A stretch of 20,988 bases of DNA from a virus. Both the position numbers and the translations under genes were made by a program. Below are positions 13,894 to 20,988 of the stretch, piece by piece; the first letter of the stretch is position 1, and the number at the start of each line of letters is the position of its first letter. A model generated the notes under the pieces. That model was not told the DNA's origin. It searched no databases and saw nothing but the letters and a program-made list of their open reading frames with translations. The stretch spans positions 1 through 20,988 of the IMG/VR virus record IMGVR_UViG_3300031957_000527; one strand, written 5' to 3'.

Positions 13894-14132
13894 TGGGCCA
13901 GCTAGAACAATGGAGAAAGCAGAACTGGGTAAGGATTGGAACTGATGGAGCAATCAAAGGACCTTGCGGAACGTCGAAGGATAAGAAAAACCCTGACCGT
14001 TGCCTCCCTAAAAGAAAGGCTCTTAGCCTTACGAAAGCTGAGAGAGCAAGCACTGCTAGAAAGAAGAAAGCAGCAGGAGCCAGAGGAAAAACCGTAGTAG
14101 CAAATACACCTAAAGCAAAGGTCAGAAGTTAA
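13893..14132 (+). CDS. Basic phage protein with C-x11-C signature (79 residues)
   Basis: 79 residues. The segment WVRIGTDGAIKGPCGTSKDK followed by KNPDRCLPKRKALSLTKAER and ASTARKKKAAGARGKTVV is strongly conserved in marine phages in my memory, usually as the neighbour of the CPAGKAWA protein. Cys25 and Cys37 flank a basic loop and could form a disulfide or bind metal with a partner. The rest is a Lys/Arg/Ala-rich tail like those of DNA-condensing proteins. It is coupled by TAATG to both neighbours. Function unknown. Confidence 0.75.
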   Translation: MGQLEQWRKQNWVRIGTDGAIKGPCGTSKDKKNPDRCLPKRKALSLTKAERASTARKKKAAGARGKTVVANTPKAKVRS

Positions 14133-14368
14133 TGAGGAAGGAACACAAAAGTAAAAAGGGAGGACTCACAGCGGCTGGCCGTGCCTACTTCAAGCGCAAG
14201 ACGGGTGCTAACCTCAAGGCTCCGGTCACGGAATCCAAGCCGAAGGGTAAGAAGCTAGCAAGAAAGAAATCATTTTGTGCCAGAATGTCTGGCGTTAAGG
14301 GTCCAATGAAGGACAAAAAAGGAAGACCAACACGGAAGGCACTAGCCTTGAAGCGTTGGAAATGTTAA
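14132..14368 (+). CDS. Basic phage protein, DUF6321-like (78 residues)
   Basis: 78 residues. Key segments are KGGLTAAGRAYFKRKTGANL and SFCARMSGVKGPMKDKKGRP, ending RKALALKRWKC. The GLTAAGR and FCARMSG blocks are a recurrent phage family signature (DUF6321-like in my memory). It has two Cys, one at the very end of the chain. About a third of residues are Lys or Arg. Starts by TAATG overlap with the previous gene. Role unknown; a nucleic-acid-binding or virion-internal role fits the charge. Confidence 0.72.
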   Translation: MRKEHKSKKGGLTAAGRAYFKRKTGANLKAPVTESKPKGKKLARKKSFCARMSGVKGPMKDKKGRPTRKALALKRWKC

Positions 14369-14387
14369 TAATTAAATAATCAATACA

Positions 14388-14843
14388 ATGAGAAAACAAA
14401 CATTCCGTCGCGGTACAGCGGCATATAACCTGGCAAAGGCTCAAGGCCGTTTGCCTTCACAAATAAAAGCAAAGAAAAAAGCTGCTGAGGCTGCTTTAGA
14501 GAAAAAGACCGCCCCCAAGCCAAAAGGTTCTGCGGCTGCTTTAGAGAAAAAGACCGCCCCCAAGCCAAAAGGTTCTGCGGCAAAATCAAAGCCATCGAGC
14601 GGTGGCAGTCGTATGGGTACGGGCAAGTTAGCCGCTCGTAACAAGCTAAATGAAACAAAATCAAAGCCATCGAGCGGTGGCAGTCGTATGGGTATGGGAA
14701 AGCTAGCTGCTCGTAACAAGCTAAATGAAACAAAACCAAAGACATCGGGTAGCGGTAGCCGTATGGGTAAGGGCAAGCTAGCTGCTCGTAATAAGCTAAA
14801 TGAACCAAAGCCAAAGCCAGCCAGAAAAGGTAGACGACGTTAA
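14388..14843 (+). CDS. Basic repeat protein (151 residues)
   Basis: Begins MRKQTFRRGTAAYNLAKAQG, then two exact 15-residue repeats (AALEKKTAPKPKGSA) and three 25-residue repeats built around GSRMGxGKLAARNKLNE, ending ARKGRRR. Lys, Arg, Ala, Ser, Gly and Pro dominate, so most of it is probably unfolded, as in histone-tail-like DNA binders. It starts 19 bases after its neighbour with an AT-rich leader and no Shine-Dalgarno, and ends three bases before the nozzle gene. It is the largest and last member of the basic gene series. Repeat number is likely to vary between relatives. Confidence 0.7.
   Translation: MRKQTFRRGTAAYNLAKAQGRLPSQIKAKKKAAEAALEKKTAPKPKGSAAALEKKTAPKPKGSAAKSKPSSGGSRMGTGKLAARNKLNETKSKPSSGGSRMGMGKLAARNKLNETKPKTSGSGSRMGKGKLAARNKLNEPKPKPARKGRRR
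14489..14578 (+). repeat. Two 45-base tandem repeats inside the basic repeat gene
   Basis: GGCTGCTTTAGAGAAAAAGA and the following 25 bases occur twice head to tail (14489-14533 and 14534-14578), apparently without a mismatch. The unit length keeps the frame (15 codons). The lack of divergence suggests a recent duplication. Confidence 0.9.
14583..14807 (+). repeat. Three 75-base tandem repeats inside the basic repeat gene
   Basis: Copies at 14583-14657, 14658-14732 and 14733-14807, each 25 codons. Copies 1 and 2 are nearly identical in protein (one residue differs); copy 3 has diverged more. The best kept part encodes GSRMGxGKLAARNKLNE. Confidence 0.9.
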
Positions 14844-14846
14844 TCA

Positions 14847-17015
14847 ATGCCCGAATACCGCACATACGCTAACCTAGATGACCGCATTGCCAAGGATGGA
14901 GATGTTGGTTTTATTGGTTTCAATAATAGGATGCGACCCGATCAGTTGCCGCCAAGCCTGCTTGCTGATGCACAGAATCTTAGGACTGACCGCAGGGGCG
15001 AGGCGCAGGTGCGAAAGGGAATTGACTTAATTGTTAGCCCACTGTCCACGGGTGCGTCCGCGCTTACACTTCCGTTTTTCTTAGTTGCTGATGATACTTC
15101 GGTAACGGCTACACAGACTGGTGGTGCTGTGGTTCTAACGAATGTTACTGCTACAAATTTTCCAAGCACTGGAACAGTTAATGTGTCAGGCGTATCCGGG
15201 CTTACTCCTGCTGTTAATGGTGACCGTGCATTTACAAAGAATAGTAGCACACAGATTACAATAGCTGACCAAACATACAGCGGAACGGCCAGCGGAACTG
15301 CAACGGTTAAGTTCGGTATACTAAATGATGGTGCTGTTAATGCCATTTATGGCTCCTGTTCTTTCTCGGATCCAAATGCATCAGCCAGTCAATACATTAT
15401 ATTTGCGTCGAACTCAAAAGGGGTTGCTGTAAATATAGCTACTGGAGCAACTACGGATCTTGCTTATCCGACTGGAGTGACTGTATCAGCTACAGCATCC
15501 ATGCTTCAAGCATTTAACAAAGTATTTATATTTCGTGATGGCCAGACGGCACTCGAGTGGGACGGCTCATTTGGCGGCACGCCAGCCTTTACAAAGGTGT
15601 CCAGCGGTACTTATACTCAACCAATACCCCTTTCACTTACTGACATTGATTACGCTAGTGGCATAGCAACAGCCACAGCTAGCACTGCGGCGGTGGCTAC
15701 TTTATTGGTAGGAGATACTTTAACCTTTACTGGCGCGGGTAGTTCTACTTATGAAGTGGGTGATACTATTGTTGTTCAATCAATACCGAGTACAACGACT
15801 TTTACTTTTATTACAGATAAGGCTGATGATACAAATAAAAACGGAACTGTGCAAAAACGAGTATCGGTTGGTCTTGGATTTAGTCATATGCCAGCTCCCC
15901 CATATGCCGCATACCACCAACGTCGGCTAGTCATGCCATTTAAATTTAGTGTTGATGCGTCAACGGATTCATTTACCGCTCGAGGAATACTCGATGAAGT
16001 TATAGCCTCCGACATCCTGGACACTGACACCTATGACCAGATATATGCTCAGTACAGGTTCAATGCTGGTGAAGCTGACTTTAACGTAGGACTGCATTCC
16101 TTTTCCGAGGACAACCTAATGGTGTTCAACCGTAATAGTATTCACTTAATTACTAATACAACGTCCCTACAAGCAGCTAGCACTAGACTTTTAACTAACG
16201 AAGTGGGATGCGTAGCCCGTCAATCAATTACACAGGTCGGTAATCAGGTTATCTTTTTGTCCGACAATGGTGTTTACAGCACTCAGTTCTTTGATGAGTA
16301 CAACCTTCGTGGTACTGAGACTCCATTGAGTGAGCCAATCAACGTAACTATTCAAAGAATTAACCAGGCGCATTGGGACAAGTCCGTAGGCGTTTACTTT
16401 GATAACAGATACTTCTTAGCCGTTCCTCTGGACAATTCTACCAAAAACAACGCTATAATAATTTACAACTTTCTTAACAAGCAGTGGGAAAGTATTGACC
16501 AAGTCAATGACGCGGACTTCCACGTATCCAACCTACTAGTTGTGGGTGAAGGCGATGCCCGTGGAGTATATGCAGTCAATGACCTTGGCGGTGTCCAGAA
16601 ACTAGACGAACGGGTTGACGGAGTGGACCGAGTAATTACACAAATTGGAGGGTCAGAAAAAAATATTAATGTCCCAGGTTCTTTGACCACTCGGCAATAC
16701 ACACTTGGTAATCTAGAAAGAAAGAACTGGAAGCAATTTGAAATGCACATTGAATCCGGAGCATCTACGGTTTCTAACTGTGATATATCTGCTGAGACAG
16801 AGAACCCGGATTTTAATGTTACTTTAGGCAAACTCAGTGACTTTGTGGGATCAACTTTATCTGAGGCCGAGGATGTGTCCATCCGTGGTAGAATAGGTAA
16901 CCGTAGAGGTTACGGAATCCAATTTACAATTAATAATACACTCGGAAGACCAAAGATTAGGGCTGTTGAAGCTGACGGTTCCATATCCTTCCGTTCAACT
17001 AATAAAGCAGAATAA
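14847..17015 (+). CDS. Tail nozzle/tubular protein (beta-propeller type)
   Basis: 722 residues, the long lower tail component through which DNA leaves. The opening (GFIGFNNRMRPDQLPPSLLA, then DAQNLRTDRRGEAQVRKGID) is the familiar start of nozzle proteins in many short-tailed phages. The body shows repeated short strands, for example NVGLHSFSEDNLMVFNRNSI, IFLSDNGVYSTQFFDEYNL and VYFDNRYFLAVPLDN, as expected for a beta-propeller. Two Thr/Ala/Val-rich segments, about residues 81-157 and 265-338, look like inserted immunoglobulin-like domains. It starts four bases after the basic repeat gene and overlaps the fibre gene by TAATG. Confidence 0.8.
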   Translation: MPEYRTYANLDDRIAKDGDVGFIGFNNRMRPDQLPPSLLADAQNLRTDRRGEAQVRKGIDLIVSPLSTGASALTLPFFLVADDTSVTATQTGGAVVLTNVTATNFPSTGTVNVSGVSGLTPAVNGDRAFTKNSSTQITIADQTYSGTASGTATVKFGILNDGAVNAIYGSCSFSDPNASASQYIIFASNSKGVAVNIATGATTDLAYPTGVTVSATASMLQAFNKVFIFRDGQTALEWDGSFGGTPAFTKVSSGTYTQPIPLSLTDIDYASGIATATASTAAVATLLVGDTLTFTGAGSSTYEVGDTIVVQSIPSTTTFTFITDKADDTNKNGTVQKRVSVGLGFSHMPAPPYAAYHQRRLVMPFKFSVDASTDSFTARGILDEVIASDILDTDTYDQIYAQYRFNAGEADFNVGLHSFSEDNLMVFNRNSIHLITNTTSLQAASTRLLTNEVGCVARQSITQVGNQVIFLSDNGVYSTQFFDEYNLRGTETPLSEPINVTIQRINQAHWDKSVGVYFDNRYFLAVPLDNSTKNNAIIIYNFLNKQWESIDQVNDADFHVSNLLVVGEGDARGVYAVNDLGGVQKLDERVDGVDRVITQIGGSEKNINVPGSLTTRQYTLGNLERKNWKQFEMHIESGASTVSNCDISAETENPDFNVTLGKLSDFVGSTLSEAEDVSIRGRIGNRRGYGIQFTINNTLGRPKIRAVEADGSISFRSTNKAE

Positions 17016-17671
17016 TGGCAATTTTATCAAAAGGAACAGATTTTTCAACTGGCGATCAGGTCACGGCAGCTAACCTCAATGCCTTGGTTGATAGTGCAAC
17101 ATTTGCGACAGGAGCCGTGGATGACAGCACCACAGCCTTGGACAGTTCTACTCCAAAGAAAATTATTGTAAAGAATGAAGGAATAGGCACTACCCAACTG
17201 GCTGACGATGCGGTGACCGCAGTAAAAATAGCAGCAGGTGCTTTAACAGATGTGGTCTATCCGATTGGTTCTATATTTACTACGGTAACAAATTATGCGG
17301 ACTCAGCGGCTGTTGTAACTGCCATTGGTGGCACAACTTGGACTGCATTTGGTGCTGGGCGAGTGCTTGTAGGTTTGGATGCAGCCGATACAGATTTTGA
17401 TACAGCAGAGGAAACTGGTGGTGCTAAGACTCACACGTTGACTACTGGTGAAATTCCAGCCCACACGCACAATAGCAATGTAAGAGTTGAAGACCCATCA
17501 AATGTTTTAGTTGACACTAGCCTACAGATTTCAGTCGCAAGCGGACAGATACTGGATGAGGAAAATAATACCGGAACAGCTTCCACAACAACGGCATCGA
17601 CTGGAGGAGGCTCCGCTCACAACAATCTCCAACCATACATCGTCGTCTATATGTGGAAACGCACAGCCTAA
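17015..17671 (+). CDS. Short tail fibre with collar-type C-terminus
   Basis: 218 residues. The N-terminus (TDFSTGDQVTAANLNALVDS) and the GIGTTQLADDAVTAVKIAAG linker are typical of phage fibre shafts. From about residue 80, YPIGSIFTT, TTWTAFGAGRVLVGLDAADT, GGAKTHTLTTGEIPAHTH and AHNNLQPYIVVYMWKRTA form the well-known tail-collar receptor-binding tip. The His residues near 140-152 and 202 are placed like the metal-binding His of T4 gp12-type tips. It probably contacts the host receptor as a trimer. It is unusually short, with only a brief shaft. Overlaps both neighbours by TAATG. Confidence 0.85.
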   Translation: MAILSKGTDFSTGDQVTAANLNALVDSATFATGAVDDSTTALDSSTPKKIIVKNEGIGTTQLADDAVTAVKIAAGALTDVVYPIGSIFTTVTNYADSAAVVTAIGGTTWTAFGAGRVLVGLDAADTDFDTAEETGGAKTHTLTTGEIPAHTHNSNVRVEDPSNVLVDTSLQISVASGQILDEENNTGTASTTTASTGGGSAHNNLQPYIVVYMWKRTA

Positions 17672-18153
17672 TGAACCCTCTCCTGCAATCAGTTCAAATA
17701 GCATTACAAAATGCTGAACAGAAAGAAGCCATTGACTTTATAAATAAGGTCGTGGACTTTTGTATTGAACACGAGAACGGGAAGGTCTTAGCCGGATGGC
17801 CAGAGGATCGAATGCAGGTACTCATTGCCTATCATTTAGCCAAGCATACCTTCCTGTGCGAGCAGGACGAAGAGGGTAATATACAGGGTGTATTTATGTG
17901 GTATAATTGCAACGAGGACGATGGCTGGACTTTTGTTCAGAACTGGGAGGCCGATGACCCGGACGGTGACGCAATCTTCCTAGCCTTTTTATTCGCGGAC
18001 AGCACCGACACTTTCAAACGACTTACACAGAATTTTATTATCAAATGCCCTGAGGTTATGCAGAAGAAACTATTGGGCATAAGATACAGGAATCAAAAAC
18101 CCACAAAGGTGGAGTACACGCCTAAACTATTTAACAGAATACTAAGCATATAA
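17671..18153 (+). CDS. Possible GNAT-fold virion protein
   Basis: 160 residues from the ATG at 17671, chosen because it gives the TAATG overlap seen throughout; a start at 17653 is less likely. The order of segments, a helix (KEAIDFINKVVDFCIEHENG), RMQVLIAYHLAKHTFLCEQD, then strands (IQGVFMWYNCNEDDGWTFVQ, DGDAIFLAFLFADS) and a C-terminal R-Y-R block, recalls the acetyltransferase (GNAT) fold, and also the small internal protein gp13 of T7. No clear acetyl-CoA loop (R/Q-x-x-G-x-G/A) is visible, so it may be a non-catalytic member. Position just before the internal virion proteins supports a virion or ejection role. Low certainty. Confidence 0.5.
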   Translation: MNPLLQSVQIALQNAEQKEAIDFINKVVDFCIEHENGKVLAGWPEDRMQVLIAYHLAKHTFLCEQDEEGNIQGVFMWYNCNEDDGWTFVQNWEADDPDGDAIFLAFLFADSTDTFKRLTQNFIIKCPEVMQKKLLGIRYRNQKPTKVEYTPKLFNRILSI

Positions 18154-18157
18154 TATT

Positions 18158-19501
18158 ATGGGAGGAAAAGGAAGCACACCAGCAGCACCACCGCCAATTG
18201 ACCCAGGTCAGTCATCGGGAGAATACTTATTTGGGGAGAGCTTTGGCTCGGCTCAGGGCATCACGGACCCTCAATTGCAGGAGCGATTGATTGGTGCAGA
18301 GCGTACCTATCGCCCGCAATACACCGCACTGGAGCTTGCCGACATCGGAACAATGGCTCGTGGTATTGAGGGTGGTGCGGCTAACCCCGCATACCAAAGA
18401 CTCGAGGCAGAGCTTGCTGGACTTCGTGCTGGTCAAGAGACTGGCACTTCACGTTCTCAAGAAGACCTAGAAAATGCTGCTAATACTCTGTATCCCGACA
18501 GAGAGGCTAGCGGATTTAGGAGTAGTTCTTCCAACAAAGCTTTTAACGAATCCCAGGCGGCAAAACGTGACGCTTATCTATTAGCTGCTGGAGATCCGGG
18601 TCAGGATCGTGCGGCACGTATTGAACAGATTGAAGCGCAGATGCAGGGGATGTCACCAACCCTTGAGAAAACTTCAGGTCTGTTTGACCTTCTTGAAGAG
18701 CAGTCAAGTCGTGCAGGTGCATTACAACGTGAGCAGTTACAATTACAGCGTGAGTCCGACGTAGGTGCATTACAGGAGTTCGCACCTCAAGTAGTTGAGG
18801 CTTACCGTGCCGCTGATCCTGCTAGCACAGCAATAGCAGAACGCATGTCCCGTCGAGCTTTGGGTCAACTGACTCCAGAAGAGGAACGCAACATACAACA
18901 AAGGTCCAGGCAAGCAAGTCTATCGAGGGGTCGCATCGGTGACTCATCGTCCATTGCGGCAGAGGCACTTGGTCGTTCGGACTACACCTCTCAGTTCGCA
19001 CAGCCAGCCTTCGCAATGAACCGTCAGCTAGCAGGTGACGTAGGTATGACTCTCTTAGGTCGTCCTTCGGCTGCCGTTGGTCTAGGTGGATCAATGCTTG
19101 GACAAGCACAGCAAGGTGCAGCGGGTCAAATGGGACCTCAGTTATTCGATCCTAACATGGGTATTAATATGGCCTTGCAACAACGTGGACAGGACATTAG
19201 TTATCAAGGTGCAATGGCTCAGGCTAATGCCTCTAAGAGTTCTGGTCTTTTCGGAGCAGCAGGTAGCATCCTCGGCGGCATGGCGACTAGCGGAACTGGA
19301 TTCTTTTGCTGGGTAGCCCGTGAGGTCTACGGCATTGAGAATCCTAAGTGGCTAGAGTTCCGCGAATGGATGCTGAACGATGCACCAAGCTGGCTCCGTA
19401 ATCTATACATAAAGTATGGCGAGCGAATCGCTAAGTTCATATCCAACAAGCCTCGCGTAAAATCAATCATCCGCAAGTGGATGAATACAAAAATTAAATA
19501 G
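18158..19501 (+). CDS. Internal virion protein with C-terminal CWVAREVYG module
   Basis: 447 residues. The start MGGKGSTPAAPPPIDPGQ is typical of internal or ejection proteins of short-tailed phages. The middle is Gln/Ala/Arg-rich and helical (EQIEAQMQGMSPTLEKTSG, ALQREQLQLQRESDVGALQ), with TPEEERNIQQRSRQASLSRG and a low-complexity Gly/Ala/Gln part. A Gly/Ala-rich hydrophobic stretch (about 365-380) precedes the last 64 residues, which begin CWVAREVYGIENPKWLEF and hold WMLNDAPSWLRNLYIKYGER. That module recurs at the C-terminus of diverse phage proteins; its role is unknown. The ATG is four bases after the previous stop. Confidence 0.7.
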   Translation: MGGKGSTPAAPPPIDPGQSSGEYLFGESFGSAQGITDPQLQERLIGAERTYRPQYTALELADIGTMARGIEGGAANPAYQRLEAELAGLRAGQETGTSRSQEDLENAANTLYPDREASGFRSSSSNKAFNESQAAKRDAYLLAAGDPGQDRAARIEQIEAQMQGMSPTLEKTSGLFDLLEEQSSRAGALQREQLQLQRESDVGALQEFAPQVVEAYRAADPASTAIAERMSRRALGQLTPEEERNIQQRSRQASLSRGRIGDSSSIAAEALGRSDYTSQFAQPAFAMNRQLAGDVGMTLLGRPSAAVGLGGSMLGQAQQGAAGQMGPQLFDPNMGINMALQQRGQDISYQGAMAQANASKSSGLFGAAGSILGGMATSGTGFFCWVAREVYGIENPKWLEFREWMLNDAPSWLRNLYIKYGERIAKFISNKPRVKSIIRKWMNTKIK

Positions 19502-19502
19502 T

Positions 19503-20081
19503 ATGGCATTTCAAGCAGGATCAACAATTCGACCAGAACTGGGTAACGCGGACTACAGTGGCTTTGCAAGAGCCGCAGAGATACAGGCTAACACACTAGC
19601 CCAGCTAGGTGCTACCATTGGCGGAGCTATCCAAGTTGCTGGAGAAAAGAAAAAAGAAAAGGCTCTGAGCAAACAGGCTCAAGAGATGGTATTTGGCTTC
19701 CTTAAATCAAATCCTGCTCAGGCTAATTTCTTTGGTCTTCCAGAGGATTTTGAGATGAGTGACGTAAAACCTGTTGTTGATGTTCTGGGAGCTAAGCCTA
19801 GCATATCACTGATGATGCAACTCAAGATGGCTAGTATGAAAGCGGGTCAAACCAAACGTCCTACCATAGGTGACATAACCAAGCTAAGGGAGTTCCTTCC
19901 GGGCGATAAGGTAATTGAAGACGGACGGATTGTTGATACAACTTTTAGGAATGAAGTTCTGCCAGTAAGCGACCCCTTGGTTCAACAGTTATTACAAACT
20001 GACGTAGGCCAGTCCCAGCTATACGGATACGCTCCGGTAGAATTAATAAGCACAGATACAGAAGACGAAGAAGCAGAATAG
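19503..20081 (+). CDS. Internal virion protein, small (putative)
   Basis: 192 residues. The N-terminus AFQAGSTIRPELGNADYSGF, then RAAEIQANTLAQLGATIGGA and IQVAGEKKKEKALSKQAQEM, is a pattern I associate with structural proteins that lie between ejection proteins in marine short-tailed phages. It has an amphipathic Gly/Ala helix and ends with an acidic tail (STDTEDEEAE). It begins one base after the preceding stop (TAG-T-ATG) and is followed by the very large internal protein gene. Most likely packaged in the virion; exact role unknown. Confidence 0.65.
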   Translation: MAFQAGSTIRPELGNADYSGFARAAEIQANTLAQLGATIGGAIQVAGEKKKEKALSKQAQEMVFGFLKSNPAQANFFGLPEDFEMSDVKPVVDVLGAKPSISLMMQLKMASMKAGQTKRPTIGDITKLREFLPGDKVIEDGRIVDTTFRNEVLPVSDPLVQQLLQTDVGQSQLYGYAPVELISTDTEDEEAE

Positions 20082-20094
20082 AACTAATATACCT

Positions 20095-20988
20095 ATGGCC
20101 ACTTCTACATTCAGAGATCCAGGAACTGGCAGGACATTTAGTTTTAAACATGATTCTAAGTTAAATCCTGAACAGCTACAAGCGTTAGCCCAAGACAAAT
20201 TGTCTGAGGGTCTAAAGCGGGAGGGCAATATTGTCACCCGTAACCTAGCCATCGGCGTTGATACAATTGAACAGAATGTTTTTGGATCAGCTCTAGAAGG
20301 TATTGGTAAAACATTTGACCTCAAAACGCTCGAGGAGCTAGGTGCTAGCGTTATAGAGGAGCAAGAAAGCCAGATGGAAGACCGTCGTAGGTTTGCTCCT
20401 AGGTCAGAGGGCTTTGTTCCATACGTCACGGAAATGGCTGCTCAATCCGCTCCTATCAGTGGAGTTGGTCTAGCTGGTGGATATGCTGGTTTTAAGGGTG
20501 GTGCAGCCCTTGGAACCGTTTTAGGAGGGCCACCAGGCACAGTAATAGGTGGTGCTGTTGGTGGGTTCTTGGGAGCCGCAGGTGCGATGCTACCCTTCTT
20601 CTACGGAGGAAACAGAGAGCGTCAGAAGGAAGCTATTGAGCGTGGCTATCGTACTGAGGTGGACGAAGGAGCCGCTCTATTGACTGCTATCCCACAATCC
20701 GCACTGGATGGTATTCTCAATGCGTTCGTTGTTTCCAAGGTTGGTAGGGCGTTTGTCCCAGCGGCCATTCAAAAGGGTGGCGGTATATTTACTCGAGTCT
20801 CCAAAGGAACCGCAAAGGGTGTGCTTACTGAGACTCCTACTGAGCTAGGGCAACAAGTCCTTGAGCGTTATCAGGCCGGGCTTCCTATGGACACGCCAGA
20901 AGCTATTGAGGAATACAAGGCTGCCGCCGCTGGTGGTGCTATCCTTGGTGGTATCCTAGGTGGTGGTTCCAAAGCTATCTCCAGAAGT
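20095..20988 (+). CDS. Large internal virion (ejection) protein, cut by window end
   Basis: An open frame from the ATG at 20095 to the right edge, 298 codons with no stop, so the true gene is longer. The start MATSTFRDPGTGRTFSF is followed by a helical polar region (NPEQLQALAQDKLSEGLKRE), then a Gly-rich hydrophobic block (about residues 122-170: GVGLAGGYAGFKGGAALG, IGGAVGGFLGAAGAMLPFF) of glycine-zipper type and FYGGNRERQKEA. A second Gly-rich stretch (GGAILGGILGGGS) lies near the end. Such segments fit proteins that insert into the host membrane during DNA ejection, like the large internal proteins of T7-like and marine phages. The leader AACTAATATACCT has no Shine-Dalgarno. Confidence 0.75.
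   Translation, partial: MATSTFRDPGTGRTFSFKHDSKLNPEQLQALAQDKLSEGLKREGNIVTRNLAIGVDTIEQNVFGSALEGIGKTFDLKTLEELGASVIEEQESQMEDRRRFAPRSEGFVPYVTEMAAQSAPISGVGLAGGYAGFKGGAALGTVLGGPPGTVIGGAVGGFLGAAGAMLPFFYGGNRERQKEAIERGYRTEVDEGAALLTAIPQSALDGILNAFVVSKVGRAFVPAAIQKGGGIFTRVSKGTAKGVLTETPTELGQQVLERYQAGLPMDTPEAIEEYKAAAAGGAILGGILGGGSKAISRS

Noticed and set aside
14489-14807. CRISPR-like repeat array
   Set aside because: The repeats are in-frame coding tandem units without spacers and without cas genes nearby.
14380-14865. Long antisense open frames across the basic repeat gene
   Set aside because: They mirror the tandem repeats and the Lys/Ala/Gly codon bias of the real gene; the products are repetitive Leu/Ala/Tyr/Pro strings without family features.

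Overview
The window is part of a tailed double-stranded DNA bacteriophage genome. It carries an almost unbroken packaging, head, connector and tail gene run on the + strand from about 1.6 kb to the right edge, preceded by a short leftward-transcribed segment. The virion genes look like those of short-tailed phages with an SU10/P22-type build: a large P22-like portal, an SU10/DUF5309-type capsid protein, a beta-propeller-type nozzle protein and large internal (ejection) proteins. From memory, close relatives of the small basic proteins, the C-terminal CWVAREVYG module and the holin-like gene are common in uncultured marine phages, so a marine bacterial host is likely. The host phylum cannot be fixed from sequence alone. 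No integrase, repressor, tRNA or replication gene is seen, so lifestyle is not decided here.

Layout. 1-842: two small leftward genes of unknown function, each followed by a leftward intrinsic terminator. A repeated intergenic unit (terminator, small hairpin, AACCAACTAATA leader) occurs twice. 843-1620: about 780 bases with no convincing gene, rich in hairpins and unusually G/C-rich in places. It ends at a divergent pair of sigma70-type promoters whose -35 boxes are 9-base inverted repeats. The leftward promoter would transcribe this whole segment, which is the best candidate for an undescribed structured RNA or very long leader; it could also be the packaging-start region. 1621-4695: small and large terminase with three small unknown genes. 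4682-10214: portal, T4-type lysozyme, small helical protein, scaffold, major capsid protein and a beta-rich head protein, closed by a strong UUCG terminator. 10258-13090: connector-type protein, beta-rich small proteins, a lectin-like protein and small membrane proteins. 13087-14843: a holin-like gene, then six short, very basic proteins linked by stop-start overlaps. 14847-20988: tail nozzle, collar-type tail fibre, a possible GNAT-fold protein, and three internal virion proteins, the last cut by the window edge.

How the genes work together. Terminases thread DNA through the portal into a shell built from capsid protein on the scaffold. The connector and nozzle proteins close the head and form the short tail; the fibre and possibly the lectin-like protein contact the cell. 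Internal proteins and the lysozyme probably help DNA cross the envelope. Most adjacent genes overlap by TAATG or ATGA, so translational coupling is extensive. Many other starts lack a Shine-Dalgarno sequence and have AT-rich leaders.
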